Of a stretch of DNA of 64,000 nucleotides, positions 23,885 to 33,360 are shown piece after piece. The notes under the pieces were generated by a model, which searched no databases, was not told the DNA's origin, and was given only the letters and a program-made list of their open reading frames with translations. This DNA comes from JALZKA01 sp963754045. GTDB taxonomy: Bacteria > Actinomycetota > Thermoleophilia > Solirubrobacterales > 70-9. Positions within the stretch are counted from its first letter, which is position 1, and each line of letters starts with the position of its first letter. Made by a program: the position numbers and the translations under genes. Location of the stretch: contig CAVWEN010000002.1 of assembly GCA_963754045.1 (NCBI GenBank), forward strand, positions 1-64,000, read 5' to 3'.

Positions 23885-25099
23885 CTAGCCCTGGTCGCCC
23901 TCAAACCCTTTCAGTTGCACATCGACCGCCGCGGTGGGAGCGCCGTTTTCGTCCGCGATCATGTGCAGTTCCGTAAGGAGAAACGTGGCACGGCGGCGGA
24001 AGACCGGATTGCTCTCACTGTGCAGACGTATCTGCTCATATCCGAGCTCGACGAGATCCGAGAAGTCGGGAGCAGTGGCGTGCAGCCGCATCACGCCCTG
24101 CTCGTCGGCTCGCACCAACGGAACTGGTTCCTCGCGTGCCACGAGGCCGAGGACGTGCGTGATCGACCCGAGCGCGTTCTCGGCGGTCGTCGGGTCGTTG
24201 AGACTTGGCGAAAGCGCGCGCAGGGCGATGTCGGCGAGCTGCCGGATAGGGAATCCAATGTCCTGCACGAGAGTGCGCTCCTGGCCGATCTCGAACAAGC
24301 TGAGACTCCTCTCCGCGAGGGCCCGGGCCTCAGATCCCCGCGCCTCCGCTAGGACGGTTCCCGTGACGACGAACTGCCCGACCTGAACCCGTTGCACAAA
24401 CAGGCCATCGCATTCGCTCCCGAGCGCGATCAGCTCGTCGCCAGCGATCGAGGTGACGTACCCGGCCCGCTCGGCGCGGATAGGCGCCGATGGCCCCTCA
24501 CCGGCATGGTGGACTTGGGCAACCCCAGTGCCGATCCCTTTCGGGTAGCGGTTCTCGACCGCCCTCGAAGCGTCCGCGGCGATCCTCCGAATCAGGGTTG
24601 AGGCCTCGAGCGAGACGATGACGCTCTGGATGAACACCGCGAACAGGCCAAAGGCGAGAATCGCAGCGATAACCGCGAGTGTCAGTACGGCGTTCGGCGA
24701 AGTGACCTCTTCGGCAAGCGTGGATAGCCGCCCCAGGGCGATCAGTGCGTACACGAACAGGCCGAGGAACGCCGCGAGTGTGGCCTTGCTGACGCGGTCG
24801 GTTTGGAAGGTGCGCAGCACGCGAGGTCCGAGCTGCTGAGAGGCGAGCTGCAATGCGACGACGGTGACCGAGAAGGCGACGCCGGCAACCGAAACGGTTA
24901 CGGTGGCGATCGTCTCGAGCAAGCCACGGGCGCTCGAGATGTCGGAGGTCGTGAAGATCCCGACCTCTCCTCCTGTGGCCGAGTCGAAAAGCGGCACGAG
25001 AAAGCCCAGGCCCGCTCCCGCCAGCATCGCGACGACGGGGAAAAACCAGAAGCTCCGGCGCAGCAGGTCATGCACCACGGCGAGATCGAATCTGCCCAT
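23885..25099 (-). CDS. DUF2254 family membrane protein
   Basis: 404 aa from ATG 25099; a more distal ATG at 25198 would run into the divergent gene. Four hydrophobic segments occupy the first half (SFWFFPVVAMLAGAGLGFL, then ATVTVSVAGVAFSVTVVAL, AAFLGLFVYALIAL and VIAAILAFGLFAVFI), followed by a cytosolic domain of about 230 residues (RAERAGYVTSIAGDELIALG, LADIALRALSPSLNDPTTA). The LSPSLNDPTTA segment is characteristic of DUF2254. The function is unknown. It is divergent from the SnoaL-like gene and convergent with GH26. Confidence 0.86.
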   Translation of the reverse strand: MGRFDLAVVHDLLRRSFWFFPVVAMLAGAGLGFLVPLFDSATGGEVGIFTTSDISSARGLLETIATVTVSVAGVAFSVTVVALQLASQQLGPRVLRTFQTDRVSKATLAAFLGLFVYALIALGRLSTLAEEVTSPNAVLTLAVIAAILAFGLFAVFIQSVIVSLEASTLIRRIAADASRAVENRYPKGIGTGVAQVHHAGEGPSAPIRAERAGYVTSIAGDELIALGSECDGLFVQRVQVGQFVVTGTVLAEARGSEARALAERSLSLFEIGQERTLVQDIGFPIRQLADIALRALSPSLNDPTTAENALGSITHVLGLVAREEPVPLVRADEQGVMRLHATAPDFSDLVELGYEQIRLHSESNPVFRRRATFLLTELHMIADENGAPTAAVDVQLKGFEGDQG

Positions 25100-25184
25100 C
25101 GGGGGCAGACTTTCACCGCAGCCGGATGTCGCCTCCGGCGTCCTGCATTGCCTAATCGCCGGAGCTGATTTAGAATCGTTCCCG

Positions 25185-25814
25185 GTGCCGCCCATCATCG
25201 CCCAGCAAATCGATGGGGTTCGCTTTCGATCTCAACGCTCACTCGCGGAGCGGGCGATGCTGCGCTTCCCGGCCGCGAGCCTCGCGGGGAGTCGCGCCCT
25301 GGCCAGGCTCGGGCCGCGCTCCCGCGCCAGACAGTGGCTCGCCAGGTGGGCGGTGCGCTCGGGATGGACGGCCATGGCTAGGGCCGATCTGGAGCTGGTG
25401 GTCACCCGGTACACCCACGATTGCGTCTCGGAGCCGCAGGAGGAACTCGTTGCCCTCGGGCTGCCACCGCGCCTTGAGGGTCACAACGAATATCGCAAGG
25501 GGTGGTCCGAATTTGTCGAGGAGTGGGGCGAGATGCACCTCACACCAAAGTTCTTCATTGACCTTGGAGGTCGCTCTGTCGTCCTCGCACACGGGCACAT
25601 CCGCGGTGCGGCCAGCGGCGCAGAGGCCGACTTCGACATCAGCCAGCTCATGGAGCTCCGCCACGGCCAGGTCGCCCACGAACGCATGTTCAGCCGGTGG
25701 GCGGACGCACTCGATGCCGCCGGCATCGAACCCGCCGTGCTGGAGCGACTAGAGGCGCTGGATCCCCGTGGCGTCGTGGAGTTGCCGGCGCGCGTCCTTA
25801 CGAAGCCCGATTGA
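25185..25814 (+). CDS. SnoaL-like/NTF2-fold protein
   Basis: 209 aa from GTG 25185. The C-terminal 130 residues have the cone-shaped NTF2/SnoaL pattern: ARADLELVVTRYTHDCVSE, a long helix ending EYRKGWSEFVEEWGE, then beta strands with VVLAHGHIRGAASGAEADFD and the closing WADALDAAG. The N-terminal 60 residues are a basic helical extension. Members include hydrolases, isomerases and ligand-binding proteins; no catalytic assignment is possible. Convergent with the sigma factor, with directly abutting stops. Confidence 0.65.
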   Translation: MPPIIAQQIDGVRFRSQRSLAERAMLRFPAASLAGSRALARLGPRSRARQWLARWAVRSGWTAMARADLELVVTRYTHDCVSEPQEELVALGLPPRLEGHNEYRKGWSEFVEEWGEMHLTPKFFIDLGGRSVVLAHGHIRGAASGAEADFDISQLMELRHGQVAHERMFSRWADALDAAGIEPAVLERLEALDPRGVVELPARVLTKPD

Positions 25815-26315
25815 TCAGGCGCGCCCCGCCGCCCCCAGCTCGCGCAGCCTCGCCCGACCCTCTACTAGCGACCGATTGACCTTGGTGTACGTCCAGCCGG
25901 TGAGCACGCAGATCTCGCGGTAGGAGTAGCCCTCCCCTCTCAGAACCAGGGCCCGGCGTTCGGCCGGCTTCAGGCGGGCAAGCGCTCGGGCCCGCTCGCT
26001 CGCCCACTCGCGACGCTCCGCCTGCTCGAAAGGCCCCGGCGCGGAGGTTCGCAGAGACTCACCCGGCTCGGCGCCGAGCAGCCGCTCGCGCTCGCGCCGG
26101 ACCGCGAGCGCCTCCCTCCTCGTCACCAGGTGCATCCAGGCGGCCAGGCGGGCCGGAGGATGTGGCGGCGCCTTGGTCAGCAGGATCAGGCTCGCGCGCT
26201 GCACGGCGTCATCGGCGTCATCTGCGCAGATCGAGCAGCGGCGTGCGGTGCGACTGAACGCTGATCGTTGAGTCCGGAGGAGGTCGAGCGCAGTGGTCTC
26301 GCGGATTTCGCGCAC
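25815..26315 (-). CDS. sigma-70 family RNA polymerase sigma factor (ECF-like)
   Basis: 166 aa from GTG 26315; ATG 26423 is possible and would add 36 residues with no family likeness. Region 2 is recognisable in FSRTARRCSICADDADDAVQ and RLAAWMHLVTRREALAVRR, and region 4 in LARLKPAERRALVLRGEGYS, with helix-turn-helix YREICVLTGWTYTKVNRSL. The paired cysteines in RRCSICADD are notable. No anti-sigma gene is next to it, so control may be through a separate locus. It lies divergent from the nucleotide-sugar operon and may regulate it. Confidence 0.82.
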   Translation of the reverse strand: MREIRETTALDLLRTQRSAFSRTARRCSICADDADDAVQRASLILLTKAPPHPPARLAAWMHLVTRREALAVRRERERLLGAEPGESLRTSAPGPFEQAERREWASERARALARLKPAERRALVLRGEGYSYREICVLTGWTYTKVNRSLVEGRARLRELGAAGRA

Positions 26316-26462
26316 GGGTAAGGCAACCCCAAGTGGCGAAACCGTGCCCCCCTGGGATCCTGCATTCACCCGTTTCGACACGGCGTTGCCGAAGGCGAAG
26401 CTCCATGCAGGGCAGCGCCGCATCCCGATCGGCCACTACGCCGACGTTATCGTTGCCATGCG

Positions 26463-27401
26463 ATGCGCACCTGTCTAGTCACCGGCGGAGCCGGGTTCCT
26501 CGGCTCCCACCTCTGCGACGCCCTGCTCGAACAGGGCCACCGCGTGATCTGTGTTGACAACCTCGACACCGGGTCGTTGCAGAACGTCGAGCACGTGGAC
26601 GACGAGCGGTTCAAGTTCCTCATGCACGACGTAACCGAGCCGCTCTACCTCGACGAGCCGATCAACTTCGTGTACCACCTCGCCTCGCCCGCGAGCCCGA
26701 TCGACTACGCGCGCCTGCCACTGCACACCCTCAAGGTGGGCTCGTACGGGACGCACCACATGCTGGGCCTGGCGAAGATCAAGCGCGCCCGGTTCGTCCT
26801 CGCCTCCACTTCGGAGGTGTATGGCGACCCCCAGGTCCACCCCCAGCCGGAGGAGTACTGGGGGCACGTGAATCCGATCGGTCCCCGAGGCGTCTACGAC
26901 GAGGCCAAGCGCTACGCCGAGGCCTTGACGATGGCCTACCACCGCCAGCAGGGCGTGAACACCGGCATCGTCCGGACCTTCAACACCATGGGCCCCCGGA
27001 TGCGACCGCACGACGGGCGCGCGGTCCCCACCTTCCTTCGCCAGGCGCTCCAGGACAAGCCGTTGACCGTGTTCGGCGACGGCAGCCAGACGCGCTCTTT
27101 CTGCTACGTGGACGATCAGGTGCGCGGGTACATCGCGATGGCCGAATCCGACGTTCACCAGCCCGTGAACATCGGCAACCCGAACGAGTTCACCCTGCTC
27201 GAGCTCGCCGAGGCCGTGATCGAGGTGACGAAGTCACGCTCGGAGATCGTGTTCGAGGCCCTGCCGGTGGACGATCCACAGGTGCGACAGCCGGAGATCA
27301 CCCGTGCGCGGGAGCTGCTCGGATGGGAGCCAAAGGTGGACCTGCGGGAGGGTCTTCGCCGCACGATCGAGCAGGCGGGCGTCGAAAAGCTCGTCGGCTA
27401 G
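26463..27401 (+). CDS. UDP-glucuronate decarboxylase-like NAD-dependent epimerase/dehydratase
   Basis: 312 aa extended short-chain dehydrogenase. GGAGFLGS near the N-terminus binds NAD; the catalytic residues are in STSEVYG and YDEAK (Y145, K149). VDNLDTGSLQNVEH and PQVHPQPEEYWGHVNPIGPR are typical of UDP-xylose synthase, which converts UDP-glucuronate to UDP-xylose in the cytoplasm. The product would feed the two glycosyltransferases that follow at 0- and 1-bp spacing. A related dTDP- or UDP-sugar epimerase remains possible. Confidence 0.88.
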   Translation: MRTCLVTGGAGFLGSHLCDALLEQGHRVICVDNLDTGSLQNVEHVDDERFKFLMHDVTEPLYLDEPINFVYHLASPASPIDYARLPLHTLKVGSYGTHHMLGLAKIKRARFVLASTSEVYGDPQVHPQPEEYWGHVNPIGPRGVYDEAKRYAEALTMAYHRQQGVNTGIVRTFNTMGPRMRPHDGRAVPTFLRQALQDKPLTVFGDGSQTRSFCYVDDQVRGYIAMAESDVHQPVNIGNPNEFTLLELAEAVIEVTKSRSEIVFEALPVDDPQVRQPEITRARELLGWEPKVDLREGLRRTIEQAGVEKLVG

Positions 27402-28586
27402 TTGACAGCGCAGACGCTTCGCATCGCCCACCTGACCGCGACCTTTCCGCCGTACCGCGGCGGGGCCGGCAACACCGCTCACCGCTTCGCCGTCGGACAG
27501 GCCGAGCGCGGCCACCACGTCGAGGTCTTCACCGCACCCGCGCCCGGCGACCCCCCGCCCTCCGGCGGGGCCGTGGTCCACCGGATCAAGCCCGCCTTCG
27601 CGATCGGCAACGCACCGATGATTCCGCGCCTCGCCCGGCTCGAGGGCTTCGACGTGGTGCACGTCCACTATCCGTTCATCTTCGGCGCCGACCTCACGCT
27701 GCTTGGCCGGCTCCGCAAGCGGCGCCGGAACCAGGCGCTGCTCGTTCACTACAAGAACCGGCTGGTCGAAAAGGGAGCCCGCGGCCTGCTCTTCGAGGCC
27801 TACGAGCACACGATGGGCCCGGCTTTGATCCGGGCGGCCGACCGGGTCTGTGTGCTGAGTGACGACCACGCTCAGTCCGTGTCGTATCTGCGGCGCACCG
27901 GTGAGCGTGAACCGGACAAGCTGATCGAGATGCCCAACGGCGTCGACGCCGAGCAGTTCTCTCCTGGCGCGGATCACACCGGTCTGCGGGAGCGCCTCGG
28001 GATTTCCGCTGACGCCGTCGTTGCCGCCTTTGCCGGCACGCTCGACCGCGCCCACCACTTCAAGCGGGTCGACGTGGCGATTGATGCGATGGCAGCACTC
28101 GGCGACGACTCCCCCCATCTGGTCGTCGCGGGTGGCGGCGAGCTGCTCGAGTCGTTTCGCCAGCGCGCTCGCGCAGCCGGGATCGACGGACGGGTGCACT
28201 TCCTCGGCGCCGTGCCTCATCCTGAGCTGCCCGACGTGCTGCGGGCTGCGGACCTCTTCGTGCTCACGACCGAGCCTCCCGAGTCGTTCGGCATCGTCCT
28301 GATCGAAGCGATGGCCTGTGGGCTGCCTGTTGTCGCCACCGAGTACGCAGGCGTGCGTGCCGTCGTGTCAGACGGCGAGACCGGACTGCTGGCGACCCAG
28401 GGCGATCCCGTGTCGGTCGCGGCGCGGGTTCGCGAGCTGGTCGCGATCGGAGCTGAGGGCCGGGCGGCGATGGGCGCCGCCGGCCGGGCCCGCGCCGAGC
28501 GCGAGTTCAACTGGCCCCGGCTGCTGGATCGCATGGACGACGCATACGCCCAGGCGATCTCAGTCCGCGCCGGAAAGGCGGGCTGA
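27402..28586 (+). CDS. glycosyltransferase family 4
   Basis: 394 aa from TTG 27402, placed directly after the preceding stop codon. GT-B fold: N-terminal HLTATFPPYRGGAGNTAHRF, then the linker MPNGVDAEQF and the C-terminal nucleotide-sugar site PESFGIVLIEAMACGLPVV, whose glutamates position the donor. It probably adds a sugar to a surface polysaccharide or glycolipid on the inner membrane face. Tight linkage to the UDP-xylose synthase suggests a pentose donor, but this is inference. No membrane segment is evident. Confidence 0.9.
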   Translation: MTAQTLRIAHLTATFPPYRGGAGNTAHRFAVGQAERGHHVEVFTAPAPGDPPPSGGAVVHRIKPAFAIGNAPMIPRLARLEGFDVVHVHYPFIFGADLTLLGRLRKRRRNQALLVHYKNRLVEKGARGLLFEAYEHTMGPALIRAADRVCVLSDDHAQSVSYLRRTGEREPDKLIEMPNGVDAEQFSPGADHTGLRERLGISADAVVAAFAGTLDRAHHFKRVDVAIDAMAALGDDSPHLVVAGGGELLESFRQRARAAGIDGRVHFLGAVPHPELPDVLRAADLFVLTTEPPESFGIVLIEAMACGLPVVATEYAGVRAVVSDGETGLLATQGDPVSVAARVRELVAIGAEGRAAMGAAGRARAEREFNWPRLLDRMDDAYAQAISVRAGKAG

Positions 28587-28587
28587 C

Positions 28588-29844
28588 ATGGGCTCCCGCA
28601 TCCTGCTCGTCACCTACTTCTTCCCGCCGTCCACCGATACGGGCGGCCACCGGCCGAGCGCCCTGGCGAAGTACCTCGCGCGCGCCGGGCACGACTTGAC
28701 CGTGCTCACCACGTCCGCCTACGGCGAAATGGAGAGCGACTCGCAGCGCCAGGTGGTGCGCACGACGGACATGCAGCGCTGGCGCGCGAAGCTGCGCGGC
28801 GCCGAGCGGATCGACGCGCTATACGACGCCGACACCTACACCGGCAAGCCGCACCCGCTGGCCAAGGTGATCGTGCCCGAGCCGCTGGCGCTCGCGTGGG
28901 CGCCCTTCGCCCGCCGCACCGCAAAGCGCCTGCATCGCGCCGAGCCCTTCGACGCCGTGATCACCACCTCGCCCCCTGAGTCCGCGCACACCGTGGGGCG
29001 GGTGCTCCAGCGCCGCGGGGCCGCCTGGGTGGCCGACGTGCGCGACGCGTGGACTTTCGAGCCGCTGCGTCCAGCATTCCCCACCGCGCTGCAGCGCCGC
29101 CGCGACGAGCGGATGGAGCGGCGCCTGCTGGAGGCCGCGGACGCTGTCGTTTGCGTGTCGCGACCTGCAGCCGACGACCTGCGCGCGCGGGGGATCGCCG
29201 ACCCGGTCCTGGTACGAAACGGTGCCGACCCCGAGCTGCTCGACGCGGCCGACCCGGCGAGCGTCTCGGAGCTGCTCGATCCGGCCCGGGTCTCGCTCGT
29301 CTACACCGGACGCTTCGGCAGTGCAGGCCGCGACCCGCGTCCGCTGGTCGAAGGCCTCCGGCGGCTGGCTCGAGAGGATCCAAACGCCGCTGGCCAGCTC
29401 GAGCTGATCGTCGCCGGCCCGCTCACCGAAGAAGAGGCGGAGCTGTTCGCCGCGGACGTGGCGCCGACCCGGGTGTCAATCGTCGGGTCACTGGATCGCG
29501 AACAAGCTTTGGCCCTACAGCGGGCGGCCGACGCGCTGCTGCTGATCGCGCATCCGGTGCGTTCCCAGCTCGCGAACTTCAAGCTCTACGAGTACCTCAG
29601 CGCGGGTCCACCCGTGCTCGCCCTGGCGGAGGGCACCGAAGCGGGCGTGATCGCGGGCGAGGCAGGCGGCGAGACGATCGCGGCGGGCGACCCCGCCGCG
29701 ATCGCGGCGGCGCTCGGTCGCGTTGCCCGGCGTGAACTCACCTCACCGAATCCGGAGGCCCGAGCCGAGCACTCCTACCCGCTCGTCGCCGAGCGGATGG
29801 AGGCCGCGATCGAACGGGCGATCGCGGCTAGAGCCGAACGTTGA
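28588..29844 (+). CDS. glycosyltransferase (GT4-like)
   Basis: 418 aa, starting 1 bp after the previous gene's stop. The N-terminal fold has ILLVTYFFPPSTDTGGHRP, and VADVRDAWTFEPLRP resembles the acceptor-side region of GT4 enzymes. The C-terminal half has YTGRFGSAGRDPRPLVEGLR and NFKLYEYLSAGPPVLAL, where the KxYEY...G pattern holds the donor. The third gene of an apparent operon for surface glycan assembly. Its 3' end overlaps the convergent ATP-grasp gene by 17 bp. Confidence 0.88.
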   Translation: MGSRILLVTYFFPPSTDTGGHRPSALAKYLARAGHDLTVLTTSAYGEMESDSQRQVVRTTDMQRWRAKLRGAERIDALYDADTYTGKPHPLAKVIVPEPLALAWAPFARRTAKRLHRAEPFDAVITTSPPESAHTVGRVLQRRGAAWVADVRDAWTFEPLRPAFPTALQRRRDERMERRLLEAADAVVCVSRPAADDLRARGIADPVLVRNGADPELLDAADPASVSELLDPARVSLVYTGRFGSAGRDPRPLVEGLRRLAREDPNAAGQLELIVAGPLTEEEAELFAADVAPTRVSIVGSLDREQALALQRAADALLLIAHPVRSQLANFKLYEYLSAGPPVLALAEGTEAGVIAGEAGGETIAAGDPAAIAAALGRVARRELTSPNPEARAEHSYPLVAERMEAAIERAIAARAER

Positions 29845-30712
29845 TTGCCGCAGCGACACGTTCGACCGATTCCTCGGCCTGCGAGAGATAGAGGTTGGGC
29901 TCGATCGCCTCAAGCTCCATCAGCATCGGCTTGCCGCCGGGACCCGGGATCATGTCCACCCGCGCGTATAGAGGCAGGTAGCCGAAGCGCTCGGTGACAT
30001 GATCGAGCACCTGCCGCGCGAGCGCCACCTCGGCCTCGCCCGCGGTCCCGGTCACAACCAGAGCCGGGTCGTACATCACCTCCGCGGCACCGACGCCGTC
30101 GTCCCGGATCGGTGCGACCTCATCGGGTCGCAGGATGGCGCCCTTGCGCAGCGCGTGGCAGGGTTCGCCATTCAGGCAAACGAGTGCTGTCTCGCCGATG
30201 CTCTCGACTTCGGGAACGTAGGGCTGCACCATCGCGATCCGCCCGCTTGCCTGGATCGACTCGACCAGGGCCGCCGCCGCTCCGTGGGCCGCTGGGCCGA
30301 AGCGTCCCGTGTCGCGTGCCCCGGCCGAGACCGTCGGCTTGATCACGACCTCGCCATCAAGCTTCGGCCCGGCATCCCTCGGCAGAACGAATCGGGTCGG
30401 CACCGTCGGGATCCCCGCCTCGGCGAGATCGGCGAGATAGGTCTTGTGGGCGTTCCAGCGCACCAACGGTGGGGCGTTGTGCAAGCGAGTGCCGACGCGA
30501 TCGACCCAGGTCAAGAACTCGTCGAGTCGCTGTGAATAGTCCCAGGTCGAACGGATCACGACGGCGTCGTAGCGCTCCCACTGGACGGCCTCGTCGTCCC
30601 ACGATGCTTGGTCTACCTCCGGACCGAGCGCGCGGAGCGCCTCGACGATCCGCCTGTCATCCTGGGTGAACTCGGGCGGCATGGCACTGAATGTCGCTAC
30701 GGCCACACGCAT
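29828..30712 (-). CDS. ATP-grasp ligase-like protein (RimK/glutathione synthase-like)
   Basis: 294 aa from ATG 30712. VIRSTWDYSQRLDEFLTWV with NAPPLVRWNAHKTYL marks a widespread ATP-grasp group, and GEVVIKPTVSAGARDTGRF is the nucleotide-binding strand and loop. MVQPYVPEVESIGETALVCL and LYARVDMIPGPGGKPMLMELEAIEPNL provide the catalytic metal ligands (D and E). Such enzymes join a carboxylate to an amine; the substrate is unknown. Divergent from the mutase gene. Confidence 0.84.
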   Translation of the reverse strand: MRVAVATFSAMPPEFTQDDRRIVEALRALGPEVDQASWDDEAVQWERYDAVVIRSTWDYSQRLDEFLTWVDRVGTRLHNAPPLVRWNAHKTYLADLAEAGIPTVPTRFVLPRDAGPKLDGEVVIKPTVSAGARDTGRFGPAAHGAAAALVESIQASGRIAMVQPYVPEVESIGETALVCLNGEPCHALRKGAILRPDEVAPIRDDGVGAAEVMYDPALVVTGTAGEAEVALARQVLDHVTERFGYLPLYARVDMIPGPGGKPMLMELEAIEPNLYLSQAEESVERVAAAINVRL

Positions 30713-30745
30713 CCGCGCGATGGTAGGGCCATATCCTCTCCGCCG

Positions 30746-32392
30746 ATGAGCGACGACCAGCCGATCCACGTCGACGACGTAGCGCACCGCTACATCGCCC
30801 CGCTCACAGGGCCCGACGACGAGCGCGTGTTCACCGACTCGGGCATCGAGATCGACCGGCTCTACGACGAGTCCGACGTCGCCGAAGGCCTCGAGGATCG
30901 TCTCGGCGAACCGGGGGACTATCCGTTCACCCGCGGCATCCACGACGGTATGTATCGCGACCGCCACTGGACGATGCGCCAGTACGCCGGCTTCTCGAGC
31001 CCGCAGGACACCAACAACCGCTACCGCTACCTGCTCGAACACGGTTCGACGGGACTCTCGATGGCGTTCGACCTCCCGACCCAGCTCGGCCGCGACTCAG
31101 ACGACCCCCTGTGTGAGGGGGAGGTCGGGCGCACCGGCGTTCCGATCGACACGATCGAGGACATGCGGATCTGCTTCGACCAGATCCCGCTTGACCAGGT
31201 CTCCACCTCGATGACGATCAACGCGCCAGCGGCGATCCTGCTGCTGCTCTACGAACTCGTTGGTGAGGAACAGGGCGTTTCCTCCGAGCAACTTCGCGGC
31301 ACGGTCCAAAACGACGTGCTCAAGGAGTACATGGCGCGCGGCAACTACATCTACCCGCCCGAGGCGACGATGCGGATCACGACCGACCTCTTCGAGTACT
31401 GCGCCGAGCGGGTCCCGAAGTGGAACACGATCTCGATCTCCGGGTACCACATCCGCGAGAAGGGCTGTTCGGCGGTCCAAGAGGTCGCCTTCACCCTCTC
31501 GAACGCGATCGCCTACACCGAGGCGGCGCTCGACCGCGGGTTGCAGATCGACGACTTCGCCGGCCGTCTCGCGTTCTTCTTCAACGGCCACAACAACGTC
31601 TTCCAGGAGATCGCGAAGTTCCGCGCGGTCCGGCGGATGTGGGCGTCGCTCATGCGCGACCGCTTCAAGGCCAAGGAAAAGCGCTCCCAGATGATCCGCT
31701 TCCACACCCAGACAGGGGGCGTAACGCTCCAGGCCCAGCAGCCCGAGGTGAACATCATCCGGGTCGCCCTTCAGGGCTTTGCCGCGGTGTGCGGCGGCAC
31801 CCAGTCACTTCACACCAACGGCTTCGACGAGGCTCTGGCGCTGCCGACCGAGCGCTCGGCGCGGATCGCCCTCCGGACCCAGCAGGTCCTCGCCTACGAA
31901 TCGGGCGCCGCCGACACGGTCGACCCGTTCGCGGGCTCGTACTTCGTCGAGTCGCTCACCGACGAGATCGAAGAGCGGGCGTGGGAGCTGATGGAGGAGG
32001 TCGAACGCCAGGGCGGATCGGTCAAGGCGCTGGACTTCATGCAAAAGGAGATCGAGGAGTCGGCCGCCTCCTACCACGAGCGCTACCGCTCAGGCCAGGA
32101 CATCGTCGTCGGCGTCAACAAGTTCGTGACCGACGTGGTCGACGATGTGGACATCCTGCGGGTCGATCCCCAGGCCGAGGTCGACCAGCTCGCCCGGCTC
32201 AAGGCTTTCAAGGAGAGGCGCGACCAGGCCGGGGTAGACGCCAAGCTCGCCGAGCTACGGTCAGCCGCCGAGGGCAGCGTGAACCTGCTCCATCCGATCC
32301 GCGCCGCGCTGGCCGCCGACGCCTCGATCGGCGAGGTCTGCAACGCGATGCGAGACGTGTTCGGCGAGTACCGCGGGGGCGCGTTTTTCTAG
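30746..32392 (+). CDS. methylmalonyl-CoA mutase family, large (catalytic) subunit without B12 domain
   Basis: 548 aa, the length of the catalytic TIM-barrel subunit alone. MRQYAGFSSPQDTNNRYRYL, STSMTINAPAAILLLLY, QNDVLKEYMARGNYIYPP and SLHTNGFDEALALPTE are conserved through the mutase family. The C-terminal cobalamin-binding domain (DxHxxG) is missing, so a separate small subunit must be supplied from elsewhere. It probably converts (R)-methylmalonyl-CoA to succinyl-CoA; isobutyryl-CoA mutase is the alternative. The carboxylase beta gene 1.1 kb downstream fits a propionyl-CoA pathway. GAGGG-type sites are lacking, so the ATG is chosen by homology. Confidence 0.92.
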   Translation: MSDDQPIHVDDVAHRYIAPLTGPDDERVFTDSGIEIDRLYDESDVAEGLEDRLGEPGDYPFTRGIHDGMYRDRHWTMRQYAGFSSPQDTNNRYRYLLEHGSTGLSMAFDLPTQLGRDSDDPLCEGEVGRTGVPIDTIEDMRICFDQIPLDQVSTSMTINAPAAILLLLYELVGEEQGVSSEQLRGTVQNDVLKEYMARGNYIYPPEATMRITTDLFEYCAERVPKWNTISISGYHIREKGCSAVQEVAFTLSNAIAYTEAALDRGLQIDDFAGRLAFFFNGHNNVFQEIAKFRAVRRMWASLMRDRFKAKEKRSQMIRFHTQTGGVTLQAQQPEVNIIRVALQGFAAVCGGTQSLHTNGFDEALALPTERSARIALRTQQVLAYESGAADTVDPFAGSYFVESLTDEIEERAWELMEEVERQGGSVKALDFMQKEIEESAASYHERYRSGQDIVVGVNKFVTDVVDDVDILRVDPQAEVDQLARLKAFKERRDQAGVDAKLAELRSAAEGSVNLLHPIRAALAADASIGEVCNAMRDVFGEYRGGAFF

Positions 32393-32462
32393 GCACTCCG
32401 AGGGGTGCACGCCCGCTCACCAGGGCAGGAAAGGGGCGCCGCCGCGAGAAAGGCGGCGCAGG

Positions 32463-32807
32463 ATGGAAACGCACGCCAAGCGAACGCTGGTCAAGTCGGC
32501 ACCCGAGCTGTGGCAACTCGCCGACGACCCGGTCAAGCTCGAGGTCTGGATGGCCGGCCTGATCGCCGCAAATCACCCGATCGAGATCGAGGTCACGCAC
32601 CACGAGCCGGAGCGACTGCTCGCGTGGCAGACGGCGAACGGCGGGGCCTTCGCCCGGATCGCCGTCGCACTGACCGAGAGCGGCTTTGGCACGGCCGTGA
32701 CCATCCGCGCCACCCACGAGACGGCAGGCCACGACGCCCCCGCTGCCCTGGAGAGGCTGCTCGATGAGCTCGGCGCCCCGGAACGACGGCCCTTCACCAA
32801 CGCCTGA
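32463..32807 (+). CDS. SRPBCC-fold small protein
   Basis: 114 aa. METHAKRTLVKSAPELWQLADDP is the typical first strand and helix of SRPBCC/polyketide-cyclase-like proteins, followed by beta strands (IEIEVTHHEPERLLAW, FARIAVALTESGFGTAVTIR) and a C-terminal helix. At this length the cavity is small. The function is unknown. It overlaps the next gene by 44 bp and lies 70 bp after the mutase, so it probably belongs to the same transcription unit. Confidence 0.68.
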   Translation: METHAKRTLVKSAPELWQLADDPVKLEVWMAGLIAANHPIEIEVTHHEPERLLAWQTANGGAFARIAVALTESGFGTAVTIRATHETAGHDAPAALERLLDELGAPERRPFTNA

Positions 32808-33360
32808 CGACGCCCCGCCGGGCGAGGAAGCGCTGGCGGCGATCGTGCGAATGCGCGGCTCACCCCTGCTCGAGGCGCTCGAGCGCTCGCATCCGGGATC
32901 GCGCGAGCACGCTGAAGCGACCGGCTCCTACGCGTTCGCGACAGCGGCCGCGCTCGGGCTTGGCCGCGGCGGCGCAGAGCTCTGCCGAGAGACGGCCAAG
33001 CTGGCCGACATCGGCAAGGTCTACGGTCCTGAGAACCACCACGAGGCCGGCGCCCGGCTGGCGCTCGGCGCCGGCATCCCGACCGATGTCTGCGGCTGGC
33101 TCCTGCAGATTCGAGAGCGCTTCGACGGGAGCGGTCCCGAGGGACTTGCCGGCGAAGCGATCCCGATCGCATCACGGGTGGCGCGGGCCGCCGGCGTGTG
33201 CGAGTCCGCTTTGACGCGCCTGACGAGCGAACGAATCACCGCGGGCCTGGCGGGCCGGCGCGAGAGCGCGATCGCGGCGCTGAACGGGGCGGTCGGCTCC
33301 GAGCTCGACCCCGGGGTGGTCGCTGCCCTGGCCGGCGTACTCGAACGGGCGGGCCGGTGA
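32764..33360 (+). CDS. degenerate HD-GYP domain protein
   Basis: 198 aa; ATG with GAGAGG 7 bases upstream, inside the preceding gene. The fold resembles HD-GYP phosphodiesterases: LADIGKVYGPENHHEAGARL, then LLQIRERFDGSGPEGLAGEAIPIASRVARA. The metal-binding HD pair is altered (AD for HD), and the usual HHER-GYP is IRER-GP, so hydrolysis of cyclic di-GMP is unlikely and a binding or structural role is more plausible. A final helical region (150-198) has no match. Placement between mutase and carboxylase genes may be coincidental. Confidence 0.72.
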   Translation: MSSAPRNDGPSPTPDDAPPGEEALAAIVRMRGSPLLEALERSHPGSREHAEATGSYAFATAAALGLGRGGAELCRETAKLADIGKVYGPENHHEAGARLALGAGIPTDVCGWLLQIRERFDGSGPEGLAGEAIPIASRVARAAGVCESALTRLTSERITAGLAGRRESAIAALNGAVGSELDPGVVAALAGVLERAGR

